The position numbers were made by a program, and so were the translations under genes. Below the pieces are notes generated by a model. The model had not been told where the DNA came from. It was given only the letters and a program-made list of their open reading frames with translations, and ran no database searches. From Cyclobacteriaceae bacterium (lineage in GTDB: Bacteria; Bacteroidota; Bacteroidia; Cytophagales; Cyclobacteriaceae), in NCBI GenBank assembly GCA_025455445.1, contig JALOMN010000163.1, positions 1 through 5,124 on the forward strand: DNA of 5,124 nt, given 5' to 3'. Shown here piece by piece: positions 1 through 5,124 of this stretch (positions are counted from its first letter, which is position 1; each line of letters starts with the position of its first letter).

Positions 1-714
1 TTTGAATGTATATTTCGAATAGTCTTCACTGATTTCAATCACAGCGTCTATGGTTGCCATTTTATTTGTTACATATTCAACTCCATCGTATGATACTGTG
101 ACAGAATCGGCAATTGACTTAGTGTTAAGATCAAAGAGTTTTTCATTATAGTTTCCATTACCAGTGTGATTCAAACCTTTCAAAGACATTGCAAAGGGAA
201 TAGACTGGTCGTCATAAATAAGGTCGCCATCCTGTATCTTCCAATATTCAATTTCGAATGAAAATGAAGTGGCTTCTTCTTCTACCGCTGTTGTTTCCGC
301 GGAGGGATAGGTAACGTCCCAATTGGCGCGACCATCTTTAAGCACACGGATGTCTATTTGTGGTTTTACCAACGTAATTCCTTTTAACTTCAGCTGGTCG
401 CCAAATAATACATCTTTGAGATTAAGTTCAACGGCCAGTTCATCAACCACAAAAAGCGCAACACCATCAAAGGGAGCATGATTGAACACCCCCAGTTCTT
501 TTATTTCAATTGTGATGTTCGGAAAGTTTCGGAATAGAGTGAGATCAAAATTATTGGCATCGAATAAGACATCGGCATTAATGTTTTTTGCCAACTCTTT
601 ATCGATAGCTTTTTTGATATCGTCTTTAAACACCACAGGAATGATAAATGCTGCAGCTACCAGTATGACTAAAAACAAACCTACTCCTATCAGTATTTTC
701 TTTAACGCTTTCAT
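1..714 (-). CDS. AsmA-like membrane-anchored protein, N-terminal part (C-terminus cut by the window edge)
   Basis: The minus strand is open without a stop from the ATG at 714-712 to base 1, giving 238 residues of a longer protein. Residues 1-6 are basic (MKALKK) and residues 7-29 form one hydrophobic segment, so the protein is probably anchored in the inner membrane with the rest in the periplasm. The sequence after the anchor fits the N-terminus of Bacteroidota AsmA proteins: a short amphipathic helix (about 31-45), then a beta-rich stretch with NFPNITIEI (63-71), a PFDG turn (81-84) and the DGRANWD signature (127-133). AsmA-family proteins are large (often 800 or more residues here) and are linked to phospholipid transport and outer-membrane homeostasis; the substrate of this one cannot be told. 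An acidic, low-complexity patch (TTAVEEEA, 141-148) is probably a loop. The start is supported by the Lys-rich n-region before the anchor and by a promoter-like box about 30 bp upstream. The family call is fairly secure; the exact role is inference. Confidence 0.8.
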   Translation of the reverse strand, partial: MKALKKILIGVGLFLVILVAAAFIIPVVFKDDIKKAIDKELAKNINADVLFDANNFDLTLFRNFPNITIEIKELGVFNHAPFDGVALFVVDELAVELNLKDVLFGDQLKLKGITLVKPQIDIRVLKDGRANWDVTYPSAETTAVEEEATSFSFEIEYWKIQDGDLIYDDQSIPFAMSLKGLNHTGNGNYNEKLFDLNTKSIADSVTVSYDGVEYVTNKMATIDAVIEISEDYSKYTFK

Positions 715-742
715 GATATATGATTATAAATTAGAAACACCT

Positions 743-750
743 CAAAGTTA
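743..750 (-). promoter_or_regulatory. Candidate -7 promoter box of the AsmA-like gene
   Basis: Read on the minus strand this is TAACTTTG, a perfect match to the Bacteroidota -7 consensus TAnnTTTG. It lies 28 bp upstream of the ATG at 714, which would give a leader of roughly 20-25 nt. No TTG is found at the expected -33 spacing; that position is instead occupied by the inverted repeat at 772-789. An 8-base match with four fixed positions outside TA can arise by chance, so this is a candidate supported mainly by its placement. Confidence 0.42.
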
Positions 751-771
751 CAAAATGCAAGGCCATTGGCG

Positions 772-789
772 TTGTTAATCAGTTAACAA
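772..789. repeat. Perfect 7-bp inverted repeat, possible operator of the AsmA-like gene
   Basis: The arms TTGTTAA (772-778) and TTAACAA (783-789) are exact reverse complements around the spacer TCAG. Flanking CG on both sides nearly extends the symmetry (one extra A on the right). It begins 22 bp upstream of the candidate -7 box, covering about -30 to -47 of the AsmA-like promoter, where a dimeric regulator could act. No gene ends here, and no T-run follows on either strand, so a terminator role is unlikely. The binding function is inference. Confidence 0.5.
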
Positions 790-950
790 ACGAGAAAGCA
801 TTTAAATTCTTATTTGAATTTCATTGAGGGCAATTAACTAACACATTAGTATTGGGATTGAATATGACGTGTATGAAAAGCCGCTAGAGATGTAGCTTGG
901 TCTGTGAAAATTTCAACCGTACATAAGCCCAAGAGAATGTCTGAAATAGC

Positions 951-966
951 AGGGTGAAATCACCCT
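951..966. repeat. 16-bp hairpin/palindrome AGGGTG-AAAT-CACCCT
   Basis: Arms AGGGTG (951-956) and CACCCT (961-966) are perfect reverse complements with a 4-base AAAT spacer. This GC-rich stem stands out in AT-rich surroundings. Neither side has a T-tract, and no gene reads into it from close by, so it does not look like an intrinsic terminator. It could be a protein-binding site or a structured part of an unannotated transcript. It is about 240 bp from the left gene and about 260 bp from the right gene. Confidence 0.45.
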
Positions 967-1131
967 CATTTGATAATTATAGGTTCCCGTAAAACTTAGT
1001 CCGGCTGCCCGTCAGCTAAAAGCCCTCATCGAAATTTGTATTTCTTCTGAAGACAGAATTCATCAATCTAACAGCGATTTTCATCTTTATAGGGGCTAAG
1101 GGCCATTAAATCTTGCTCATTATGGTCGTTT

Positions 1132-1171
1132 AAGGCCTATTTTCAATGTTAATTTTATGTTACTAGGCCTT
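1132..1171. repeat. 8-bp inverted repeat AAGGCCTA / TAGGCCTT upstream of the transglutaminase-like gene
   Basis: The arms at 1132-1139 and 1164-1171 are exact reverse complements separated by 24 bp, and each contains the self-palindrome AGGCCT. The two AGGCCT centres are 32 bp apart, about three helical turns, so two sites would face the same side of the DNA. The right arm overlaps the TTG of the candidate promoter at 1170-1199. This fits a pair of operator half-sites, but the motif is not one I can link to a known regulator. Confidence 0.45.
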
Positions 1172-1204
1172 GCCTAATGTTATCCTAATGTTATCTTTAT
1201 GTTA
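1146..1204 (+). repeat. Five phased direct repeats with core ATGTTA
   Basis: The exact hexamer ATGTTA starts at 1146, 1157, 1177, 1188 and 1199, i.e. with spacings of 11, 20, 11 and 11 bp. The last three copies form a tandem 11-bp repeat (1173-1205): CCTAATGTTAT twice, then CTTTATGTTAT with two changes. Spacings near one or two helical turns would put all copies on one DNA face. The array overlaps the candidate promoter and ends 19 bp before the ATG at 1224, as expected for cooperative binding of a regulator. AT-rich chance repetition or a tandem duplication is the alternative. Confidence 0.6.
1170..1199 (+). promoter_or_regulatory. Candidate promoter of the transglutaminase-like gene
   Basis: TTG at 1170-1172 is followed after 19 bp by TATCTTTA at 1192-1199, which matches the Bacteroidota -7 consensus TAnnTTTG except at the last base. 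The spacing is normal for this promoter class. Transcription would start near 1205, leaving a leader of about 20 nt. The element lies inside the ATGTTA array and touches the right AGGCCT arm, which suggests regulated initiation. The match is imperfect, so confidence is moderate. Confidence 0.42.
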
Positions 1205-1223
1205 TCAAGATTAAGAAATAGTT

Positions 1224-2033
1224 ATGAGGGGCTTGTTTCTGGCCATTTTCGTGTGCGTGATTGGTGTTGCCGCAGTCGGTCAACCACTTCAAAGTTTCAG
1301 TGCATTGATGGAAACCGCTCCCGATAAGCAGTCAGGTAAAGAAAGCTCTGCACTAAACGCCTTCATTGAAGATCTTCAGCATAAGAAAGCCAGGGTTAAA
1401 TCCGATGAGGAGTTTATCCATTTCGCGTTTCGTGAAACACACAAGCGATTTTTAAAGACTTATCAGGCATACGCTCAATTTCCTGAATTGCTGAATAATG
1501 GGAAATATGATTGTCTTACAGCCACCAGTTTTTTAAGTGTGTTGTTAACTCATTTTGATTATCAATACCAGATCATCGAAACGAATTATCACATTTTTTT
1601 AATTGTGGAAACCAGCACCAGCAGAATTTTACTCGAATCTACTGACAAAGCGAATGGGTTTGTTACTGGCGCATCGCAGATAAATAATAGAATCAAGCAT
1701 TATAGCGAAAACAGTTTGACTGCCGCAGCCAGTGATAAGTACTACTATGAATATTCGCTGGATTTATATCGGACCATTCAGCCGCAGCAATTAGTAGGTT
1801 TGCTTTACTATAATCAAGCGGTTATTGCGTTCAATGATCAGCGTTATAAAGAATGTGTAATAGCATTGAAAAAATCAGTACGCATATATAATTCACCGCG
1901 TATTAATGAACTGGCGGAGCTAGTTTTGAAATCAGTAGCAAATAGCGATTTATCGGAATCCGATAAGAAGAGCATAATAAAACCGATACTTCCTTTTGTA
2001 CAGAATAATCAATCTGTGGTAGCGGCCCGTTAA
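1224..2033 (+). CDS. Secreted transglutaminase-like (papain-fold) protein with TPR-like C-terminus
   Basis: This 269-residue protein starts with a signal peptide: MRG, a hydrophobic core at 4-18, and probable cleavage after AVG, leaving Gln20 first. Residues 60-145 look like a transglutaminase-like core. GKYDCLTATSFL carries the presumed nucleophile Cys97 at the start of a helix, YHIFLIVE holds the presumed catalytic His123, and LLESTD supplies an acidic partner (Glu138 or Asp141). This Cys-His-acid order is the usual one in the superfamily, which includes proteases and amidases as well as cross-linkers, so the substrate is unknown. Residues 190-235 (LLYYNQAVIAFNDQRYKECV, then an ALKKSVRIY helix) resemble one TPR plus a further helix, suggesting a protein-binding tail. 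The ATG at 1224 is chosen because it gives a complete signal peptide; the next Met (29) would remove it. The site before it (AAGAAATAG) is a poor ribosome binding site, as is common in Bacteroidota. The gene converges on the OmpA-like gene and overlaps it by 4 bp. The fold is a motif-level inference. Confidence 0.65.
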   Translation: MRGLFLAIFVCVIGVAAVGQPLQSFSALMETAPDKQSGKESSALNAFIEDLQHKKARVKSDEEFIHFAFRETHKRFLKTYQAYAQFPELLNNGKYDCLTATSFLSVLLTHFDYQYQIIETNYHIFLIVETSTSRILLESTDKANGFVTGASQINNRIKHYSENSLTAAASDKYYYEYSLDLYRTIQPQQLVGLLYYNQAVIAFNDQRYKECVIALKKSVRIYNSPRINELAELVLKSVANSDLSESDKKSIIKPILPFVQNNQSVVAAR

Positions 2034-2740
2034 TTTTGAAGTATACGCAGTTCAACCCTTCTGTTTAATCTGCGGGCTTCTTCATTGTCTTCTCTGCTTA
2101 GCGGCTCAGTGCCACCAAATGCTTTCGTCTTGATTCTGTTTTTATTGATGCCCTGGGTGGTCAGATAATTTTTTACTGAAGTGACGCGATCTTCCGAAAG
2201 TTTCATGTTCAACTTGGCACTACCTGCATAGTCAGTATGTCCTTCGAGCTGTATGATCATCTTTGGATTTTTCTGCATCATACTTACTACGTCATTTAAT
2301 TCGGCATAAGAAGTGTTTTCAATTTTAGCACTGCCTGCCTGGAAAATCACATTATCCAAACGCATTAATTTACCCACTGTGTGCGTGCTTTCAGCGATTT
2401 GCGATGCCGTGGCAGGAAGCCCCAATACGATATCTTTAATCACCTTACGCTCGCTGTTGGCTTCGGCAGGATCGAGCATGTATTTTGAAGGGGCAAAACC
2501 CGGAGCCTCTATCGTTATTGAATATTTTTCTTTATCAAAAAGCGGGAAAGAGAAAGAAGTGCCGGATTGAAAACCAACTCTGTTTCCATAAGGCAGGCTT
2601 TGGTATGTTATGCGAGCTTGTATTGGCTCATTTGTTATTGCGCTGCTGATTTTTCCTTCCGCATAGTAAAGTGTATCGTAAAGCTGGCCGATACCCTGAA
2701 AACTAATAGACATCGTGATTAAAAAGAAAAGCGCTTTCAT
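2030..2740 (-). CDS. OmpA-family peptidoglycan-binding protein with N-terminal beta-sandwich domain
   Basis: From the ATG at 2740 the protein has 236 residues. A signal peptide (MKALFFLITMSISFQGIG) precedes Gln19; no lipobox Cys is present, so it should be a soluble periplasmic protein rather than a lipoprotein. Residues about 25-109 (EGKISSAITNEPIQARITY, a LPYG turn, YSITIEAPGF) resemble a carboxypeptidase-regulatory-like beta-sandwich, often found in Bacteroidota envelope proteins. Residues about 130-234 are a full OmpA C-terminal domain: NVIFQAGSAKI, then LEGHTDYAGS, LSEDRV, the AFGGTEP loop and NRRVEL near the end. Asp170 (in HTD) and Arg185 (in EDR), 15 residues apart, match the pair that binds diaminopimelate in OmpA domains. 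There is no membrane barrel, so it probably links the cell wall to another partner through the sandwich. An in-frame ATG at 2764 would add MPQLNHTS before the signal peptide; the later Met gives a normal n-region and a better leader length, so it is preferred. The gene has its own promoter candidate and overlaps the convergent gene at its stop. Confidence 0.85.
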   Translation of the reverse strand: MKALFFLITMSISFQGIGQLYDTLYYAEGKISSAITNEPIQARITYQSLPYGNRVGFQSGTSFSFPLFDKEKYSITIEAPGFAPSKYMLDPAEANSERKVIKDIVLGLPATASQIAESTHTVGKLMRLDNVIFQAGSAKIENTSYAELNDVVSMMQKNPKMIIQLEGHTDYAGSAKLNMKLSEDRVTSVKNYLTTQGINKNRIKTKAFGGTEPLSREDNEEARRLNRRVELRILQN

Positions 2741-2781
2741 ACTAGTGTGGTTCAACTGCGGCATTTGATATCATTTCTTTA

Positions 2782-2808
2782 TAAACATACTTAAAAATTG
2801 AAATACAA
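2782..2808 (-). promoter_or_regulatory. Candidate promoter of the OmpA-like gene
   Basis: On the minus strand TTG (2808-2806) is followed after 16 bp by TATGTTTA (2789-2782), which differs from the TAnnTTTG consensus only in the last base. The spacer is slightly short. A start near 2776 would leave about 36 nt to the ATG at 2740 but only about 12 nt to the alternative ATG at 2764, which favours the shorter protein. It implies that the OmpA-like gene can be transcribed independently of the patatin gene upstream. Confidence 0.4.
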
Positions 2809-2823
2809 TAAACAGCTGCTTAT
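2808..2823. repeat. Imperfect 16-bp palindrome upstream of the OmpA-like gene
   Basis: ATAAACAG (2808-2815) and CTGCTTAT (2816-2823) are reverse complements with one mismatch and no spacer, centred on CAGCTG. It abuts the TTG of the candidate promoter, a place where an activator or repressor dimer could sit. With no loop it is a poor RNA hairpin, and no T-run follows in the direction of the patatin transcript, so it is not a convincing terminator. Confidence 0.3.
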
Positions 2824-2875
2824 CAAATCTTATTGACGGAGGATGCTTTCAAAATCAGAGAGGGCATGGCAAATG

Positions 2876-5124
2876 TTATTCTAAAGAGGTTTTCTTAAAT
2901 AGAAGAAAGCCAATATGTAAAAGCACACCGAGTTGATTTTCTTTGTCATCATAATAGTTTACGCATAAACTAACAGGACCCACGGTTGTATTTAATATTA
3001 CGTTAGCCGATGCAGCAAAGTATACCTCGTTAATATCAGTAGTAAATACTGTTTCCTGGTTGGTTCCTTCAGAGAGTGCCTGCAAGGGCTTAAAAAAATA
3101 GCCTTCTAATCGAACATCAATGTTTTTGTTTACCAGAAATACATTGCGTAACCCACCTGCAATAAAGTTATACGCTCTGAAGTTTTCCAAAATCAATGTG
3201 CGGCTATCCTGAATAGGATTGAAAGCCGTAGCATTTAACATGGAAGCCCGGTAACTGGAAAATGCAGGTTGGTTGGATACAGCACCATCAAAATAATAGC
3301 CTATTCGGTAGATACCTCTTTGGATAACATATTGCTCCCAGGTAACGCGTGCACGCAGGAAGTGATGAGTTTTTTCATAAGGGGCACTTCGTGTGGAAGT
3401 ATTTCCTGGTTCAAGATTTTCAGTCAGATTAAACCAATCAACAGAAGCAGAAAGTCTTTGACCGGCCGAAGCATATTGTTTGCGATTCAATGAGTTGCTT
3501 TGTATAGACATGCCGAATCTGTTTCCTTCCAGGCGAAGCACATCCAGTGTATCTGATGAAAGAAACACTTCTGAATTATTAAATTGATCTCGGTTGTTGA
3601 TGTATGAATCAGACAAAATAAATCGGTACTTGTTTCCAAATGGAACACCCAGATTTAATCCAACTTTGCGATCGATGCGCGAAACCGCGGTAGGCGTTAC
3701 TTCCGTAAAAAGCAAATCGCTTGTTTCCAGATAATCCCAGCTATTAAAAACTGCTTCCGGTTCAAGGTAAAATTTGGTTTTGAAGGGTAAATCAATGCGC
3801 GCCTTGAGTTGAGCAGATTTATAAAAGTTACCCGTAAAAAAACTTACGTCAGCATGCGTTAGTGCACGATTGAAATAATAGTAATTTAATCCAAGAAAAA
3901 TATTGCTGATGTTTCGCGAGGCAATCACTCCACCAAAGTCTACTTTGAAATTATTCTGTGGCCGTTTTGTGAGATTAAGATCAAAGGTTTCTTTTTCCTG
4001 ATTAAATCGGAAGCTCGGATAGAGGTTGTTGAAATAATTTTCGGAGACAAGTTTGTAAAAATTTCGCTTCACTTCGCTGAATGGAATTAAGTCTGCTGAC
4101 GAGCTAAAAAAACTGTTCACATATTTCTGTTGATTTTTTTTAAATCCTTCAGTAGTTACTTGTTCAACCATCAATGCGGGTGTACGACTATTAAATTTAT
4201 TTCTGGCCTTGGCTACGTCTTCACAATTGATGCGTGATTCAATTTTTTGCTTTATCTCAGGCATCTGGCGAATAGTTTGCGCATAGCCACTATCAATAAG
4301 CGCTTTTGCTTTGCTAAAATCAAATGCCGAGTACGGATTAAGGTTAGGTTGAATATATACTCCAGTGGAGGGAATTTTATTTGGATCAGATTTATCCAAC
4401 ATCATGTAGAGTAAGGAGCTTGATAAAAGTTTGTCATCCTGATCGTATGGATATTCATTAAATACTTTGGAGGATACGTTGCTGCCAATGATTACGTCCG
4501 GATTAAATGTGTCAAGGGCTACGTCCACAGCAAAGTTGTTATATATGCCACCATCAAAAAGATATTTACCATCAATGCGAATGGGCTTATAAAACAAAGG
4601 TACAGTGTGTGTTGCCCTCAGCGCATCGCTTAACGAACCGCTTTTAAGTGCTAACTGCTGCTGTGTAAATATGTCAGAAGCCATGATGCGCAGGGGAATA
4701 AACAGGCTGTCAAAGTTATTTTTTGAGATAGCCGAAGGCTGGGCGAGTTTTTCAGCTAATGCAAAATTGAGTGAGATGTCATTAGCAAGTGAACTATTAA
4801 ACGTAATTTGAAAAGATGAATCCAGTGAAAGATTTAGGCGCATGAAGGAGGGATTTTCTTCATCGCGATAAAACTGATAGGTAAGCCCTTTTTCAAAACG
4901 CCCCGTAATCCAGTCAAGAAATTCAGGAGAAAGAATCAGTTCTTCAATTTGATCAGGACTAAGGCCAGCAGCGTAGCAACCCCCAATAATTCCACCCATC
5001 GAGGTGCCCACCATATAGTCGATGGGAATTTCATTTTCTTCCAGTGCTTTTAAAACTCCAATATGAGCAATACCTTTTGCACCTCCTCCACTTAACACTA
5101 TGCCCACTTTTTGCTGAGCGTGTA
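2876..5124 (-). CDS. Patatin-like phospholipase fused to an Omp85-type outer-membrane beta-barrel (N-terminus cut by the window edge)
   Basis: The frame is open from the stop at 2878-2876 to the right edge, so the start codon is outside. Numbering here counts the GTG codon at 5107 as residue 1. Residues 1-200 are a patatin lipase domain: oxyanion motif GGGAKG (7-12), nucleophile elbow GTSMG with Ser36, and DGG with catalytic Asp185, forming the Ser-Asp dyad that hydrolyses acyl esters of phospholipids. Residues about 313-382 resemble a single POTRA domain (VKRNFYKLVSENYFNNLYPS), and about 385-743 alternate in the manner of an Omp85/BamA-like barrel, ending in LGVLLHIGFLLF plus KKTSLE. This order matches the type Vd (PlpD-like) patatin autotransporter plan, widespread in Bacteroidota. 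The lipase would be exported and remain attached to the outer membrane. GTG 5107 is not believed to be the start: the frame continues upstream as HAQQK, typical of the end of a signal peptide (…AQ), and starting there would leave an outer-membrane protein without a signal. All catalytic residues are present. Confidence 0.88.
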   Translation of the reverse strand, partial: HAQQKVGIVLSGGGAKGIAHIGVLKALEENEIPIDYMVGTSMGGIIGGCYAAGLSPDQIEELILSPEFLDWITGRFEKGLTYQFYRDEENPSFMRLNLSLDSSFQITFNSSLANDISLNFALAEKLAQPSAISKNNFDSLFIPLRIMASDIFTQQQLALKSGSLSDALRATHTVPLFYKPIRIDGKYLFDGGIYNNFAVDVALDTFNPDVIIGSNVSSKVFNEYPYDQDDKLLSSSLLYMMLDKSDPNKIPSTGVYIQPNLNPYSAFDFSKAKALIDSGYAQTIRQMPEIKQKIESRINCEDVAKARNKFNSRTPALMVEQVTTEGFKKNQQKYVNSFFSSSADLIPFSEVKRNFYKLVSENYFNNLYPSFRFNQEKETFDLNLTKRPQNNFKVDFGGVIASRNISNIFLGLNYYYFNRALTHADVSFFTGNFYKSAQLKARIDLPFKTKFYLEPEAVFNSWDYLETSDLLFTEVTPTAVSRIDRKVGLNLGVPFGNKYRFILSDSYINNRDQFNNSEVFLSSDTLDVLRLEGNRFGMSIQSNSLNRKQYASAGQRLSASVDWFNLTENLEPGNTSTRSAPYEKTHHFLRARVTWEQYVIQRGIYRIGYYFDGAVSNQPAFSSYRASMLNATAFNPIQDSRTLILENFRAYNFIAGGLRNVFLVNKNIDVRLEGYFFKPLQALSEGTNQETVFTTDINEVYFAASANVILNTTVGPVSLCVNYYDDKENQLGVLLHIGFLLFKKTSLE

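Larger units (their letters stand above)
715..1223. other. Gene-free divergent intergenic region
   Basis: This 509-bp stretch separates the divergent AsmA-like and transglutaminase-like genes. Open frames in it are at most about 22 codons and lack family features. It holds the AsmA-side promoter candidate and palindrome (743-789), a 16-bp hairpin (951-966), an AGGCCT inverted repeat (1132-1171), a direct-repeat array (1146-1204) and a promoter candidate for the rightward gene (1170-1199). No tRNA, riboswitch or known small RNA was recognised. The central part (about 790-1130) is longer than two simple promoters need and could hide an unrecognised small RNA, for which there is no positive evidence. 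Confidence 0.6.

Noticed and set aside
482..778. 98-codon open frame on the plus strand
   Set aside because: It lies almost wholly antisense to the AsmA-like gene, which has clear family motifs and a membrane anchor in the other strand. The translated product shows no recognisable domain and runs on into the intergenic region.
951..966. Intrinsic terminator at the AGGGTG/CACCCT hairpin
   Set aside because: There is no T-tract after the stem on either strand, and both neighbouring genes are transcribed away from it.
1016..1084. 22-codon minus-strand frame starting MKIAVRLMN
   Set aside because: Short frames of this size are expected by chance; it has no ribosome binding site, no recognisable motif and no membrane segment.
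1146..1204. LytTR-type response regulator site
   Set aside because: Such sites usually have two 9-bp repeats about 21 bp apart with a different core; only the GTT of ATGTTA fits, and the 11-bp period does not match.
1173..1205. CRISPR-like array
   Set aside because: The units are 11 bp, directly tandem and without spacers, far from CRISPR repeat and spacer lengths, and no cas gene is present.
2046..2074. Terminator formed by CGCAG and CTGCG just after the transglutaminase-like gene
   Set aside because: The arms are only 5 bp with a 19-base loop, there is no T-run, and the bases are inside the OmpA coding sequence where they encode conserved NRRVEL-region residues.
2313..2570. 85-codon open frame on the plus strand
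   Set aside because: It is antisense to the OmpA-like coding region, has no family features and no promoter or ribosome binding site.
3269..3493. 74-codon open frame on the plus strand (a similar 68-codon one lies at 4605-4811)
   Set aside because: Both are antisense to the well-supported patatin-Omp85 gene and look like by-products of its codon usage.
5105..5107. GTG as start codon of the patatin gene
   Set aside because: The frame stays open upstream as HAQQK, which looks like the end of a signal peptide. Starting at the GTG would remove the export signal that an outer-membrane barrel needs.

Overview
The window looks like a chromosomal piece from a member of the Bacteroidota, probably a Cytophagales-like environmental species. 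This is inferred from four things: moderate-to-low GC; poor Shine-Dalgarno sites; promoter elements resembling the phylum's TTG/TAnnTTTG pattern; and proteins typical of the phylum, including a Gln directly after the predicted signal-peptide cleavage sites. No RNA gene, mobile element, CRISPR array or phage gene is visible. It reads as an ordinary cell-envelope region, and I do not see a new defence or mobile system.

Layout from left to right. Bases 1-714 (minus) hold the first 238 codons of an AsmA-like membrane-anchored protein whose C-terminus lies beyond the left edge. Bases 715-1223 are a gene-free divergent intergenic region with several inverted repeats and a phased direct-repeat array next to the start of the rightward gene. 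Bases 1224-2033 (plus) encode a secreted transglutaminase-like protein with a TPR-like C-terminus. Bases 2030-2740 (minus) encode a secreted OmpA-family peptidoglycan-binding protein with an N-terminal beta-sandwich; its stop codon overlaps the stop of the preceding convergent gene in a shared TTAA. A 111-135 bp gap with a promoter candidate separates it from the last gene. Bases 2876-5124 (minus) encode a patatin-like phospholipase fused to an Omp85-type outer-membrane barrel. Its true start and signal peptide lie beyond the right edge.

All four proteins are predicted to act in the envelope: AsmA-like in lipid traffic or outer-membrane homeostasis, patatin-Omp85 as a surface or periplasmic lipid hydrolase, OmpA-like as a cell-wall tether, and the transglutaminase-like protein as an exported enzyme of unknown substrate. 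The shared theme is suggestive. The divergent and convergent arrangement with separate promoters, however, argues against one operon, so a common pathway is not shown.
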